DNA from: Pedobacter sp.
GTDB taxonomy: Bacteria > Bacteroidota > Bacteroidia > Sphingobacteriales > Sphingobacteriaceae
Reading direction: 5' to 3'
Assembly: GCA_008015505.1 (NCBI GenBank)
Contig: SSFR01000012.1
Span: forward strand, 1-64,000
Length of the DNA stretch: 64,000 bases
Under the pieces are notes generated by a model. That model was not told where the DNA came from and did not search any database. It saw only the letters and a program-made list of their open reading frames with translations. The first letter of the stretch is position 1; each line of letters starts with the position of its first letter. Shown here piece by piece: positions 9,327-18,525 of this stretch. The position numbers were made by a program, and so were the translations under genes.

Positions 9327-10535
9327 ATGCATAATAAAACAACAAAGGTGGGTTCGTCTAAGAATAAGTCCATATCATTTAACAATACAGAGGTTGCTTT
9401 CAAGTACAAAACTGATGCCGATCTGGAGTTGGCTTATCGCTTGTTTAGCGTTATTAATGTCAATTTTTTGGCCAAAATTGGGCCTCCAATAACTCGTTTT
9501 GCGATGACTATTGGCTTGCCGGTTAAATCACTTATTAAGGCAACTATATTTCGCCATTTTTGTGGTGGTGAAACCATTGCGGAGTGTGAGCCTACAATTG
9601 AGAAATTAGCTACAGGGGGGGTAGGAACAATCTTGGATTATTCAGTCGAAGGTGAAGAGGAAGAAGCCGTGTTTGATGCGACTTGTGAGGAAATTATTCA
9701 AACCATTCTGCGTGCCGATGGGGATTCTCGTGTTCCGCTTACAGTATTTAAAATAACGGGCTTGGGGCGTTTTGCTTTATTGGAAAAGATAGATGCTGGG
9801 CAAGCATTATCTGACCAGGAGCAAGCCGAGTTTGTTCGTGTGGAGCAACGTGTAGATCGTATTTGTCAAATCAGCCACCAAAAAGGGGTGCCTACCATGA
9901 TCGACGCCGAAGAATCCTGGATACAGCAAACTATCGATCGCCTGGCTATGGATATGATGCGTAAACACAACCGTGAGAAGCCGCTGATCTACAATACGTA
10001 TCAGCTTTATCGTTCAGATAAGTTGGCATCTTTGAAAGCAGATATTAGTGTTGCGCAAAATGAGGGATTTATTCTAGGGGCTAAGATTGTGCGAGGGGCC
10101 TATCTCGAAAAAGAGCGTAAACGAGCACAACAATTGAATTATCCATCGCCCATACACCCAACAAAACAAGCTACTGATGAAGCTTATGATCAGGCCATTG
10201 ACTATTGTGTAGCGCACATTTCTGTTGTGGCTTTCTTGGCAGGTACACATAATGAGTCTAGTTGTCAGCTATTGATTGAGCGAATGGATGATCACCAATT
10301 AACTCATCAGCATAGACACATCTATTTTGCACAGCTTCTGGGTATGAGCGATAACCTGAGCTTTAATTTGGCAGATGCGGGATACCATGTAGCCAAATAT
10401 GTTCCCTATGGGCCGATTAAGGCAGTTCTTCCTTATTTATTTAGACGGGCACAAGAAAATACCTCCATTGCAGGACAGATGGGACGTGAATTAAAACTGA
10501 TTATCCAAGAAAAGAGGCGTCGGCGATTGGGATAA
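9327..10535 (+). CDS. Proline dehydrogenase (monofunctional PRODH)
   Basis: A 402-aa FAD enzyme that oxidises proline to pyrroline-5-carboxylate. I prefer the ATG at 9327 over the GTG at 9321. Family signatures include MIDAEESWIQ (about 188-197), YNTYQLYRSD, the KIVRGAYLEKER motif that contacts the substrate, and the C-terminal YVPYGPIKAVLPYLFRRAQENTS box. It lacks the P5C dehydrogenase half of PutA, as in most Bacteroidota and in eukaryotes. It is transcribed away from the outer-membrane receptor gene. The C-terminus is very basic (KRRRRLG). Confidence 0.94.
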   Translation: MHNKTTKVGSSKNKSISFNNTEVAFKYKTDADLELAYRLFSVINVNFLAKIGPPITRFAMTIGLPVKSLIKATIFRHFCGGETIAECEPTIEKLATGGVGTILDYSVEGEEEEAVFDATCEEIIQTILRADGDSRVPLTVFKITGLGRFALLEKIDAGQALSDQEQAEFVRVEQRVDRICQISHQKGVPTMIDAEESWIQQTIDRLAMDMMRKHNREKPLIYNTYQLYRSDKLASLKADISVAQNEGFILGAKIVRGAYLEKERKRAQQLNYPSPIHPTKQATDEAYDQAIDYCVAHISVVAFLAGTHNESSCQLLIERMDDHQLTHQHRHIYFAQLLGMSDNLSFNLADAGYHVAKYVPYGPIKAVLPYLFRRAQENTSIAGQMGRELKLIIQEKRRRRLG

Positions 10536-10624
10536 GTGTGCTGGGGTAGGTGCATAAAGTAGGAGCTTGAATAGCTTATGCTGATTTTGCATCTTTTGAA
10601 TATCGATGAAAACAAAAGAAATTC

Positions 10625-10912
10625 TTGCCTAAGCAACGCAGCCTTGATGAAAAGAGCAGGGCTGCTATCTTAGATTTAATAGATATTAAAGCCGAAAATG
10701 ATATGAAAGAAATGCAAGCTCAATTCAAAGCTATGGATACTCAGTTTAAAGCTTTAGATAAGCATTTGTTATCTATTGAATCCAGGTTTGAGTCTAAAAT
10801 CGGTAGTGTGGAGTCTAAGCTGGAATCCAAAATTTCAACTATTTTTTGGGTAATAGCAGTGATGGGTACGGCTATAATGGCGGTTATTTCAATTGTTGGT
10901 TTGAGACCTTAA
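10625..10912 (+). CDS. Small coiled-coil protein with C-terminal membrane anchor (DUF1640/CCDC90-like)
   Basis: About 95 aa if read from the TTG at 10625. The N-terminal two thirds is a charged coiled coil with repeats of the type MDTQFKALDKHLLSIESRFESKIGS, followed by one membrane span (about residues 71-92). This looks like the bacterial DUF1640/CCDC90 group. The true start is unclear: an ATG at 10606 begins the short frame MKTKEILA and stops at once, and removing one T would join it to the coiled-coil frame as MKTKEILAKQRSL. So this may be a frameshifted gene, or it uses TTG. It ends 4 bases into thrC on the other strand. Confidence 0.55.
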   Translation: MPKQRSLDEKSRAAILDLIDIKAENDMKEMQAQFKAMDTQFKALDKHLLSIESRFESKIGSVESKLESKISTIFWVIAVMGTAIMAVISIVGLRP

Positions 10913-12222
10913 TTTATTTCTTTCATCAAATAAGCTTTAAAATCTATAAAGCTTTTACTCAATGATACGGTCTCACTTTTTCTTCTTTTAAGTGTTTCTA
11001 CTTGCTGAGGTGTTTCAATTTGAGCCGCGATAGCTTCAGGAAATACCTCTGGAAATTTACAAGGATGTGCTGTAGATAAGAAAATGCCTATGGCTGGCTC
11101 CGGATGATTTGATTGCCACTTTTTGAGTGCTAGCCAGGCGATGGCTGTATGTGGACATACGATATAGTGATGCTCTTGGTAAACACATTTGATGGCCTGA
11201 ATAGTTTCATTATCTGAAAAAGAATAACCTATGATCATTTTCTTGAGCGCGTCCACATCCTGGTCAAATAGGTTTAGGATACGCGCCCAGTTACTGGGAT
11301 TGCCTACATCCATGGCATTCGAATAGGTTTGCACGGATACTTTAGGTTGATAAATCCCAGTATGAAGAAATATTGGAACGGTATCATTACTGTTAGTTGC
11401 TGCCAGAAATTGTTTCACAGGTAAGCCCATTCTCCAAGCCAGAATGCCCGCAGCCAAATTTCCAAAATTGCCACTCGGAACAGAAAAAACCACTTCTTGT
11501 TTGTTGTCCTTTTGTGCCTGAGCATAAGCATAGAAATAGTAAAACATTTGTGGTATAAGTCGGGCGATATTAATTGAATTGGCAGAGGTGAGTCGAAACT
11601 TGTTGTTAAGTTCAGCATCTGCAAATGCTTGTTTTACTAGTGTCTGACAATCATCGAATGTTCCATCGATCTCAATGGCATGAACATTTTGCCCATGGGC
11701 AGTCAGCTGCATTTCTTGGATGGGACTGACTTTCCCTTTGGGAAATAAAATGGTTACATGTGTGCCTGGTACATTTAGGAAACCCAGTGCAACAGCTCCG
11801 CCAGTATCGCCGGAGGTGGCTACCAGTACGTGTAGCTCTTGTTTATCATTATCTCTTAAAAAATAACTCATGACGCGGCTCATGAAGCGTGCGCCAAAAT
11901 CCTTGAATGCCAGTGATGGCCCGTGGAAAAGTTCTAATACAAAAGTATTGGTATCGAGTTCCACGATGGGGGCATCAAAGTTAATGGCTTCCTCAATGAT
12001 TTTTTTTAAGTCGGGATGTGGAATAGCATCCTGCAGTAAGTTTTTAGCCACATGAAAGGCTATTTCTGGTAAGGTGTAGTTGGTAATATGTTTAATCCAT
12101 TCCGTATCCAAGCGGGGGATATGCACAGGCATGTAGAGGCCTTTATCTTGAGGGAAGCTATTAAATACAGCCTCTTGAAAAGGTACATGAAGCTGGGGAT
12201 TATTGGTGCTATATAATTGCAT
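10909..12222 (-). CDS. thrC: Threonine synthase
   Basis: A 437-aa PLP enzyme that converts O-phosphohomoserine to threonine, the last step of the pathway. The PLP lysine lies in SLAFKDFGARFM (about residue 107). Other family motifs are the N-terminal YSTNNP region, ATSGDTGGAVALGF, and the phosphate-binding VPSGNFGNLAAG. It is the third gene of the thrA-thrB-thrC operon, 28 bases after thrB. Because thrB is frameshifted here, whether this enzyme still receives its substrate is an open question. Confidence 0.96.
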   Translation of the reverse strand: MQLYSTNNPQLHVPFQEAVFNSFPQDKGLYMPVHIPRLDTEWIKHITNYTLPEIAFHVAKNLLQDAIPHPDLKKIIEEAINFDAPIVELDTNTFVLELFHGPSLAFKDFGARFMSRVMSYFLRDNDKQELHVLVATSGDTGGAVALGFLNVPGTHVTILFPKGKVSPIQEMQLTAHGQNVHAIEIDGTFDDCQTLVKQAFADAELNNKFRLTSANSINIARLIPQMFYYFYAYAQAQKDNKQEVVFSVPSGNFGNLAAGILAWRMGLPVKQFLAATNSNDTVPIFLHTGIYQPKVSVQTYSNAMDVGNPSNWARILNLFDQDVDALKKMIIGYSFSDNETIQAIKCVYQEHHYIVCPHTAIAWLALKKWQSNHPEPAIGIFLSTAHPCKFPEVFPEAIAAQIETPQQVETLKRRKSETVSLSKSFIDFKAYLMKEIN

Positions 12223-12250
12223 GGGTTTGTTAGGAATGAGATGGAAGAGT

Positions 12251-13188
12251 TTAACGGTCGACTATTATTCTCGGTCCTGTAGCATTAATGGGTGATTGAT
12301 AGGTATTACAGGTAATATCCAGTGAATGTAAGTGCTTCCTGATTTTCGTGTTAATTTGCTCGGCTTTTTGTTGATCTGGAGTGAATGCAAACACAGAAGG
12401 TCCAGATCCAGATATGCCAAAGCTGAATGCTCCATTTTCCATGGCTAGCTGTCGCATCATGTAAAAACTAGGGATGAGGATGGCACGAGTTGGTTCGATT
12501 AAAACGTCCCGCATACTTCGTCCGATGAGGTCCATGTCTTTCATGAAAAAACCACTAACTAAGCCAGCAATATTACCCCATTGGGTGACTGCATCCTTCA
12601 ACAAAACTTTATTCCGAATCATCTGGCGCGCATCTCGTGTGGGAACATCCACGTGTGGGAAAATGATGGCACAGTGTGTTCTGGGTAGGGTAGTTTGATG
12701 ATATCTAAGGGTTCATAGCTTCGAATCAGTGTTACACCCCCTAAAAGGGAAGGGGCTACATTGTCTGCATGGCCGGTGCCACAGGCTAGTTCTTCACCTT
12801 TCATCGCAAAGGGGACAAGTTTTTCTGGACTCAAAAGATTGTCAAATAGGGTATTGATTGCAAATAACCCAGCTACGGTGCTTGCCGAGCTCGAGCCAAG
12901 TCCACTACCAATGGGCATTTTTTTGAAAAGCTCAATTTCTACCCCTTGATCTGCTTTCCCAATGTGATTGAGATAGTGTTGTACACTTGCACTGACTGTG
13001 TTTTTTGTGGGATCTAAGGATAGTCGACCTTCATCACCACTAATTTTTTTGATTTGAACGCCAGACTCATTAGTCAGACGCATCAGCACCTCGTCTCCAG
13101 GCTGGTCTACTGCAAAGCCAAGAATGTCGTATCCGCAGATAATATTGGCTACGGTTGCAGGAGCAAAAACGCGAATAGATCTACTCAT
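12251..13188 (-). pseudogene. thrB: Homoserine kinase, interrupted by a frameshift
   Basis: Two overlapping reading frames together encode one GHMP-type homoserine kinase of the usual 310 or so residues. The first (12619-13188) has the start and the ATP-binding loop PIGSGLGSSSASTVAG. The second (12251-12652) resumes at VDVPTRDAR and ends with the SGSGPSVFAF motif. At the join, near 12674-12675, the expected reading is PEH-x-CAIIFPHVDVPTRD; one codon after PEH is represented by only two bases, so one base (or four) is missing. Apart from this both halves are fully conserved, which argues for a recent mutation, a sequencing error or programmed slippage rather than old decay. thrA and thrC are intact. 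Confidence 0.85.
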
Positions 13189-13191
13189 CTT

Positions 13192-15633
13192 TTAGGCTCC
13201 CACATTAACTAAGTCCGCAAATACGCCTGCGGCGGTTACTTCGGCACCGGCTCCAGGTCCTTTTACCACTAAGGGACGTTCTTTGTAGCGCTCGGTCGTA
13301 AATGAAATAATATTATCACTACCTGAAAGCATATAGAATGGGTGATTTTCATCGACCATTTGTAGGCTAATGTTGGCCCTGCCATTTTCGAGTTTTCCGA
13401 TATAACGAAGTGCTTTTTTGCTAGCCTCAGCTTTGTTTTTTAGTTCGTTGAAGTAGGATCTAGAAGCTTTTAGTTCAGTATAAAAATCATCCACTGATTT
13501 TGCCTTCAAGCAGGATTGAGGTAGGATACTTTCAATATCGACATCTTCTGCTTCTAGCGTATATCCCGCGTTACGGGCCAGGATGAGCATTTTTCGCATA
13601 AAATCGGTGCCTTTCAAGTCGTCGCGAGGGTCGGGTTCGGTATATCCCTTTTCTTGGGCTAAGCGGACAATGTCATGGAATTCCGCATCACCTTTGAAGT
13701 GGTTAAAGATGAAAGAAATTGTCCCCGATAGGATGGCTTCAATGGTGATGACGCGGTCGCCACTAATCATGAGATCTTTAAGTGTTCGGATGATGGGTAA
13801 TCCAGCTCCAACATTGGTTTCGTAATAAAAATCGACTCCATGTTGTCGTGCCGTATCATGAAGGCTTTTATACTGTGCATAGCTTGATGAATTGGCTAGT
13901 TTATTGCAGGTGACAACAGAAATGTTCGATTTAAATAGTTGCTCATAAAACTCAATTGGGGCGGCACTAGCTGAATTATCCACGAACACACAGTTGGGTA
14001 AATTCCTGTTTTTCATTTGCTCAATAAAACTGGGTAAGTCGGCAGACAGTTCGGAACTTTCCAGTACTTGTTCCCATTCTTTGAGCGGTATCCCTTCTTC
14101 ATTGAAAGCCATTTTTCGCGTATTACTGATACCAATCACTTTGATTTGAACGCCATTATTATACTCTAGAAACTGGCTTTGGTTATCAATTTGATTAAAT
14201 AGTGTTTTGCCGATATTCCCAGTACCGATGCAAAAGGCATGAAGTGTTTTGTTCAATTGGGTGTAGAAGGCATCATGAACGGCATTGAGTGCCTTAGCTA
14301 AATCATGGTTGGCTATAATCACGGAGATATTGTATTCGGATGATCCTTGGGCGATGGCACGAACATTGATACCATTGCGACCTAGGGCGTTAAATAATTT
14401 ACTGGCTATTCCTGGTGTTTGTTTCATGTTTTCGCCAACGATTGCCAAGACTGATAGGTCATTTTCAACGATGGGTGGAGTTAGTTTTTTGGCTTGTAGT
14501 TCGAGTTCAAATTCTTGTTTGATTAAGGTTTTGGCTTCAGCAGCGTCTGCTGGATGAACAGCAAAAGTGATACTATGCTCCGAAGAAGACTGAGTAATCA
14601 GGATTATATTAATTTGTTCTCGCGAAAGTAAAGAAAATAACCGACCACTAAAACCTGCTTTACCAACCATTCCGCTACCCTCCAGATTAATTACACTGAT
14701 TGCATTGATAGAGGAAATACCTTTAATGGGTAAGTTCGATTTGGCACAGCCGTGTCGGATAGCTGTTCCTACAAAATCAGGTTCGAAGGTGTTTTTAATG
14801 ATGATGGGGATTTTTTTGATAAATGCTGGGATCATCGTTGGGGGGTAAATGACTTTGGCTCCAAAGTAGGACAGCTCCATTGCTTCGATGTAGGAAAGTT
14901 CGGGGAGTGAAAATGCTTTTTTTACAATTCGGGGATCGGTCGTCATCATGCCATTGACATCGGTCCAGATTTGAATTTCAGAAGCATTTAAAGCAGCACC
15001 CCAAATGGCAGCGGTATAGTCGCTTCCTCCTCGGCCAAGTGTGGTTATTTTACCTTCGTCATTGCTGGCGATGAATCCGGTAACAAATAATAGTTTGTCT
15101 GGATTAGCTTGATGAAAATTACGAATAAGCACCTCGGTGAGTAGGGTATTTACATGAGCCCCACCAAAATGACTGTCTGTTTTGATTAGTTCGGTTGTAT
15201 CTACGAAGAGGGCTTCGGGAAAATATTGTTCGGCTATTTTGCTGATCATGTAAGTGGAGCATCGTTCGCCGTAGCTCAAAATTAAATCACGTGTTTTGGG
15301 TGTAAGTTCTTGTAAACTACTCACACCCTGTAGAATATCTTCTAGCTCGTTGAAAAATAATTTCAACTTGGTTAGTACCGGATTTTGTAGCTGCACACTT
15401 AGTAGGGTCTTGACAACAGAAAAGTGCTTTTCTTGGAGTTTTTCTAGTTGGGTGGTAATCTCTTTTCCCGAAGCGGCTTCTTCTGCAGCGTAGAAGAGTA
15501 GATTTGTGATTCCACTCATGGCTGATAGAACGACGATGGGTTTGTCGAGTCTTTCCTTTTTTACAATGTCAATTAATGATTGGATACTTTGTACAGATCC
15601 AACTGAAGTACCTCCAAATTTTAAAACCTTCAT
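13192..15633 (-). CDS. thrA: Bifunctional aspartokinase / homoserine dehydrogenase
   Basis: An 813-aa fusion catalysing the first and third steps from aspartate to threonine and methionine. I start it at the ATG at 15633, giving MKVLKFGGTSVGS; a TTG start three codons earlier is less likely. Residues 1-290 are the aspartokinase (KFGGTSVGS, TLGRGGSDYTAA). Residues 305-450 hold paired ACT domains for feedback control (SGMVGKAGFSGRLFSLL, IVGENMKQTPGIASKLF). Residues 465-813 are homoserine dehydrogenase (CIGTGNIGKTLF, ETNVGAGLPII, DPRDDLKGTDFMRKMLILAR). It is first in the operon, 3 bases before thrB, and sits behind a leader-peptide attenuator. Confidence 0.97.
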   Translation of the reverse strand: MKVLKFGGTSVGSVQSIQSLIDIVKKERLDKPIVVLSAMSGITNLLFYAAEEAASGKEITTQLEKLQEKHFSVVKTLLSVQLQNPVLTKLKLFFNELEDILQGVSSLQELTPKTRDLILSYGERCSTYMISKIAEQYFPEALFVDTTELIKTDSHFGGAHVNTLLTEVLIRNFHQANPDKLLFVTGFIASNDEGKITTLGRGGSDYTAAIWGAALNASEIQIWTDVNGMMTTDPRIVKKAFSLPELSYIEAMELSYFGAKVIYPPTMIPAFIKKIPIIIKNTFEPDFVGTAIRHGCAKSNLPIKGISSINAISVINLEGSGMVGKAGFSGRLFSLLSREQINIILITQSSSEHSITFAVHPADAAEAKTLIKQEFELELQAKKLTPPIVENDLSVLAIVGENMKQTPGIASKLFNALGRNGINVRAIAQGSSEYNISVIIANHDLAKALNAVHDAFYTQLNKTLHAFCIGTGNIGKTLFNQIDNQSQFLEYNNGVQIKVIGISNTRKMAFNEEGIPLKEWEQVLESSELSADLPSFIEQMKNRNLPNCVFVDNSASAAPIEFYEQLFKSNISVVTCNKLANSSSYAQYKSLHDTARQHGVDFYYETNVGAGLPIIRTLKDLMISGDRVITIEAILSGTISFIFNHFKGDAEFHDIVRLAQEKGYTEPDPRDDLKGTDFMRKMLILARNAGYTLEAEDVDIESILPQSCLKAKSVDDFYTELKASRSYFNELKNKAEASKKALRYIGKLENGRANISLQMVDENHPFYMLSGSDNIISFTTERYKERPLVVKGPGAGAEVTAAGVFADLVNVGA

Positions 15634-15652
15634 TTTGCTCAATTTTATTTAA

Positions 15653-15689
15653 AGAAAAAGCCCTCCTCTTTGGGAGGAAGGCTTTTTCT
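15653..15689 (-). terminator. Attenuator terminator hairpin upstream of thrA
   Basis: Two 15-base arms (AGAAAAAGCCNTCCT and its complement) flank a 7-base loop. The single mismatched position is C/A in the plus strand but a U-G wobble pair in the minus-strand RNA, so the hairpin is built for the thrA direction. The 3' arm ends in a U-run (GGGCUUUUUCU). It lies 20 bases before the thrA start and about 28 bases after the leader-peptide stop. Confidence 0.8.
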
Positions 15690-15717
15690 GGTTGTTTTAT
15701 TTTTTATACATATACCA

Positions 15718-15771
15718 TCAATAAATCTTCCTCCTAGCATCCGTTGATGTAGTTTCAATCGTTATGGTCAT
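15718..15771 (-). CDS. thrL: Threonine operon leader peptide (attenuator)
   Basis: An ATG at 15771 opens a 17-codon frame, MTITIETTSTDARRKIY, ending in TGA. Five of the 17 residues are Thr and three are Ile, the two end products that would be sensed by the thr operon. It is followed by a terminator hairpin and then thrA, the classical arrangement for ribosome-mediated attenuation: with charged tRNA-Thr/Ile the ribosome finishes quickly and the terminator forms; when tRNAs are uncharged, stalling at the Thr/Ile codons would favour an alternative fold. The peptide is too short for ordinary gene calling. The alternative antiterminator pairing was not worked out. Confidence 0.75.
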   Translation of the reverse strand: MTITIETTSTDARRKIY

Positions 15772-15867
15772 GTTTGTGTAAAAGGCGTTACTCATAATCT
15801 GCTGAATCACAGGTAATAATAAAAGTTAAATTTTGAATATCCAAATAAAGTAGTATGTATTGTAATA

Positions 15868-15889
15868 GTGGCCTCAATATTGAGACCAC
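15868..15889 (-). terminator. Hairpin after the aerolysin-like gene
   Basis: GTGG-U-CUCAAU/AUUGAG-G-CCAC in the minus-strand RNA forms an almost uninterrupted stem; the odd pair is a U-G wobble on this strand but a mismatch on the other. It lies 24 bases beyond the stop of the gene at 15913-18216. There is no long U-tract. Confidence 0.5.
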
Positions 15890-15912
15890 CGTGTCTGTTT
15901 ACACATGTTTAG

Positions 15913-18216
15913 TTATTCTACGAGGAAACGACCTAATAGCTTTTCTTGTGTATCAGGTAAAATAATTTGTAGAACATAAGATCCAGATTCAAGTGCTTTG
16001 GTGATACTTACTTTCTCGTTTACTTGAATAGTAGGTCTGAGGTCTGAATAGACTTGGGTACCTTTAGAAACGTTATATATGGTAACCTCGGGTAGATTAA
16101 TTTCTTTTTTCAAATTGTTGATCAAGAATTGAGGTGTACCACCCTGGGGTACGGGGTTTGGAAAAATAATTAAACCACTACTAGTATTACCAGTAAGTAC
16201 TGGACCAGTTCTGATTGTTCCATCCGCACTGAAGTATTGTACAGTGGCTGCGCCCTTTGAGCCACTACACTGTGGTGTAATTTTAACCTTAAAGTAAGTG
16301 TCAGAATGCAGTGGATAACTGGTGCTAATTTGCATGATGTCGAAGGGGTGTACGGCCCCAAATCCTGTTACAGATAAGCGCTTACGTGCTTCGCTGAAAT
16401 CCTCATCGCCAATGGCATATTCAATGTAATATCCTTGTGAGCCAAGTACTGGATTCCATGTAATATTATATTCACTATCAATGTCCTTAATTGCTTTAAT
16501 GTTCGTTTTGTCTATCCAACAATCGGGAACTGTGGATAAAAACTCTATTTCAGGAGAAGGGTCTAGCCAGGTACCATTTAATCCGCATTCGGATGATACA
16601 CGGGCTACATATACCGTACTTATATCATAAGGTGTTTTTGAATCAGTAAAGGTAGGCTGAAGTGGGTTTTTAGTTCCACCATCATATTGTCGATCAATCG
16701 AGTAGGTATATATTGTTCCTTTATCCCAAGAATCACTTTTTCTCTTGATTTCTAGTTTAAATTTTGTTGCACTAACAGGCGCATCCCAAGAAAATACAAT
16801 GCTCCGATCTGCATTATTTTGTGCTGTGGGGGCCTTGGTAAGTGGGGAACAATCGGTGGGCTGTTCTATACTATAAGTCTGAGCGTCGTAATTTAGGTGA
16901 ACACTAGGCTGCTCGATGGAGTAAGTCCAAACATGCGTTTTAGTTGGCAAATAGGAATTGCCAAATGTGGCGGCCAATTGGTTATAGAAATCAGTCGAAA
17001 TACCATCATTCATGGTCATTACATTCGGATATTGATGTAAGTATTTATATAAATTACCAATTTCTTGCTTTGGCTGATATCCTAGGCTACCAAGGTCACT
17101 ACTAGAACATTTTGCATCTGTTGCTCCAGCAGTCATTTGATAAAATTGATTGGGCTCAAAGACATACTCTATGAAATTGGCTATACTAGTAAATTGTTTT
17201 CCATCGTAATCAATATATGGAGCAATATCGATTGGGCTACCATCATCATTTCCTGTAAAGGTATAATCTGAGGTAGGATATAAATCGACATAAGCTTTTA
17301 CAAAGCCAGGTGCAGAAGGCCCATATCGCTCTATGGTAAAGGATGTTGTGGTTTCCTTTGTGCTTTCATATGATTCCTGGAAAGAAGTAGCGTACTCATC
17401 CTTATAGCTGAAACCAAACTTTTGGGCTGCGGTTTGTTTTGTACCGATGGTGGTTTTGGTAGATAGATCAATTAATCCTTCCAGCTTAATTCCCGCACTA
17501 GCTTCTATTCGTGTAGATAATTCTTGACCAAAGTCATATTCTGTTTTACTGGTCTGGTCATGACTCATTGACTTAACGGCTGTATTAGATGAGGTATAAC
17601 CGGTTTTAACTATCGAAGACTGGGTAAATGAATCCCCATAATTCAGTTGGTATGTTTTGGCTATTTCATACTGAGAAGTTACTGTATAGTATAGGTTATT
17701 GGTGTTTTTTAATGGAACCCATACGAAAAAGGTATTATCTTTTGTGTTTTGTTGTGTATCGACTCTTTTTGGCGCTAAGTAAAAAGTGGAGTTTAATGCT
17801 GAATTAGCGTACGCATGTATAGGTGTTCTCCATCGATAATCGCAAGTACCAAAAACTTCGCACCAGAAATCGTCCCAGCCGTTGTGAGATACTTTTTCTC
17901 TCACTTGTCCTGGACAGGCGCCTTGTCCCCAGTATGTAGTTGTGTTTTGGACACTGTATCCTTGCGCGTCCATCATGAGCTTGGCTGCAACCCAAACACC
18001 TTTTAAGTTGGCAGCTGATCGAGATTGTGTTTTTATGGTGTTGCTGATCATTATACCCCCATCTTTACTGATAGTCATTTTTGGTAAAGGTGGAAAAGCA
18101 AGAATTCCTTGGTCAACATTGATGGTTGCTTGCGAAGTAGATTGTGCTTTTGTAGTATGAGCAAAACAAAGCATCATACCTAAGCAAGTTGTTAGTAGTG
18201 TAAAATACCTTTTCAT
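15913..18216 (-). CDS. Secreted protein with aerolysin-like Ser/Thr-rich region, FnIII-like domains and T9SS type A sorting domain
   Basis: A 767-aa protein with a signal peptide ending near TTKAQ. Residues 65-180 contain several Cys and Trp and resemble an extracellular recognition head. Residues 190-300 are extremely rich in Ser/Thr with alternating polar/nonpolar residues (QSSIVKTGYTSSNTAVKS, STKTTIGTKQTAAQK, ESYESTKETTTSFTI), the pattern of the membrane-inserting hairpin and flanking strands in aerolysin/ETX-MTX2 pore-forming proteins. Residues 460-650 look like two fibronectin type III domains (APTAQNNADRSIVFSWDAP, and the ITWNP strand). The last roughly 80 residues (IIFPNPVPQGG ... YNVSKGTQVYSD ... 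GSYVLQI) are a type A T9SS sorting domain. The toxin reading is inference. Confidence 0.6.
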   Translation of the reverse strand: MKRYFTLLTTCLGMMLCFAHTTKAQSTSQATINVDQGILAFPPLPKMTISKDGGIMISNTIKTQSRSAANLKGVWVAAKLMMDAQGYSVQNTTTYWGQGACPGQVREKVSHNGWDDFWCEVFGTCDYRWRTPIHAYANSALNSTFYLAPKRVDTQQNTKDNTFFVWVPLKNTNNLYYTVTSQYEIAKTYQLNYGDSFTQSSIVKTGYTSSNTAVKSMSHDQTSKTEYDFGQELSTRIEASAGIKLEGLIDLSTKTTIGTKQTAAQKFGFSYKDEYATSFQESYESTKETTTSFTIERYGPSAPGFVKAYVDLYPTSDYTFTGNDDGSPIDIAPYIDYDGKQFTSIANFIEYVFEPNQFYQMTAGATDAKCSSSDLGSLGYQPKQEIGNLYKYLHQYPNVMTMNDGISTDFYNQLAATFGNSYLPTKTHVWTYSIEQPSVHLNYDAQTYSIEQPTDCSPLTKAPTAQNNADRSIVFSWDAPVSATKFKLEIKRKSDSWDKGTIYTYSIDRQYDGGTKNPLQPTFTDSKTPYDISTVYVARVSSECGLNGTWLDPSPEIEFLSTVPDCWIDKTNIKAIKDIDSEYNITWNPVLGSQGYYIEYAIGDEDFSEARKRLSVTGFGAVHPFDIMQISTSYPLHSDTYFKVKITPQCSGSKGAATVQYFSADGTIRTGPVLTGNTSSGLIIFPNPVPQGGTPQFLINNLKKEINLPEVTIYNVSKGTQVYSDLRPTIQVNEKVSITKALESGSYVLQIILPDTQEKLLGRFLVE

Positions 18217-18525
18217 AACCTATTCATTTTTTACACACTTCCTGATTACATTTTGTCAACTTAGTCTTACTACAAAATCAACTTATTTCGATTATTTGAA
18301 TCTGAAGTGTGTATAAATTTTAAATAAGAAATACATTTGTATCACTTCCTTTGTATTGAATTTAATTAAATAGAGTCATATATTTAAATATTATATTAAA
18401 ATAAAATAAAAAATAATTTTATGATTAAATATATAACTCAAATGATAATTAATGTTTTTTGTTTTAAGTGATTGTGGTTTTTATAAAAATATCATGATCC
18501 AAAACTTTTACCTTTGTGGCCTGTA
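18217..18525. other. AT-rich divergent intergenic region
   Basis: About 309 bases between the divergent aerolysin-like gene and rsgA. It is very AT-rich (runs of A/T around 18360-18480). Apart from TACCTTTG at 18509-18516, which fits the Bacteroidota -7 box for rsgA, I see no gene or structure in it. Confidence 0.5.
18509..18516 (+). promoter_or_regulatory. Candidate -7 box for rsgA
   Basis: TACCTTTG matches TAnnTTTG and lies 9 bases before the rsgA ATG. No clear -33 TTTG is present at the expected spacing, so the call is tentative. Confidence 0.3.
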
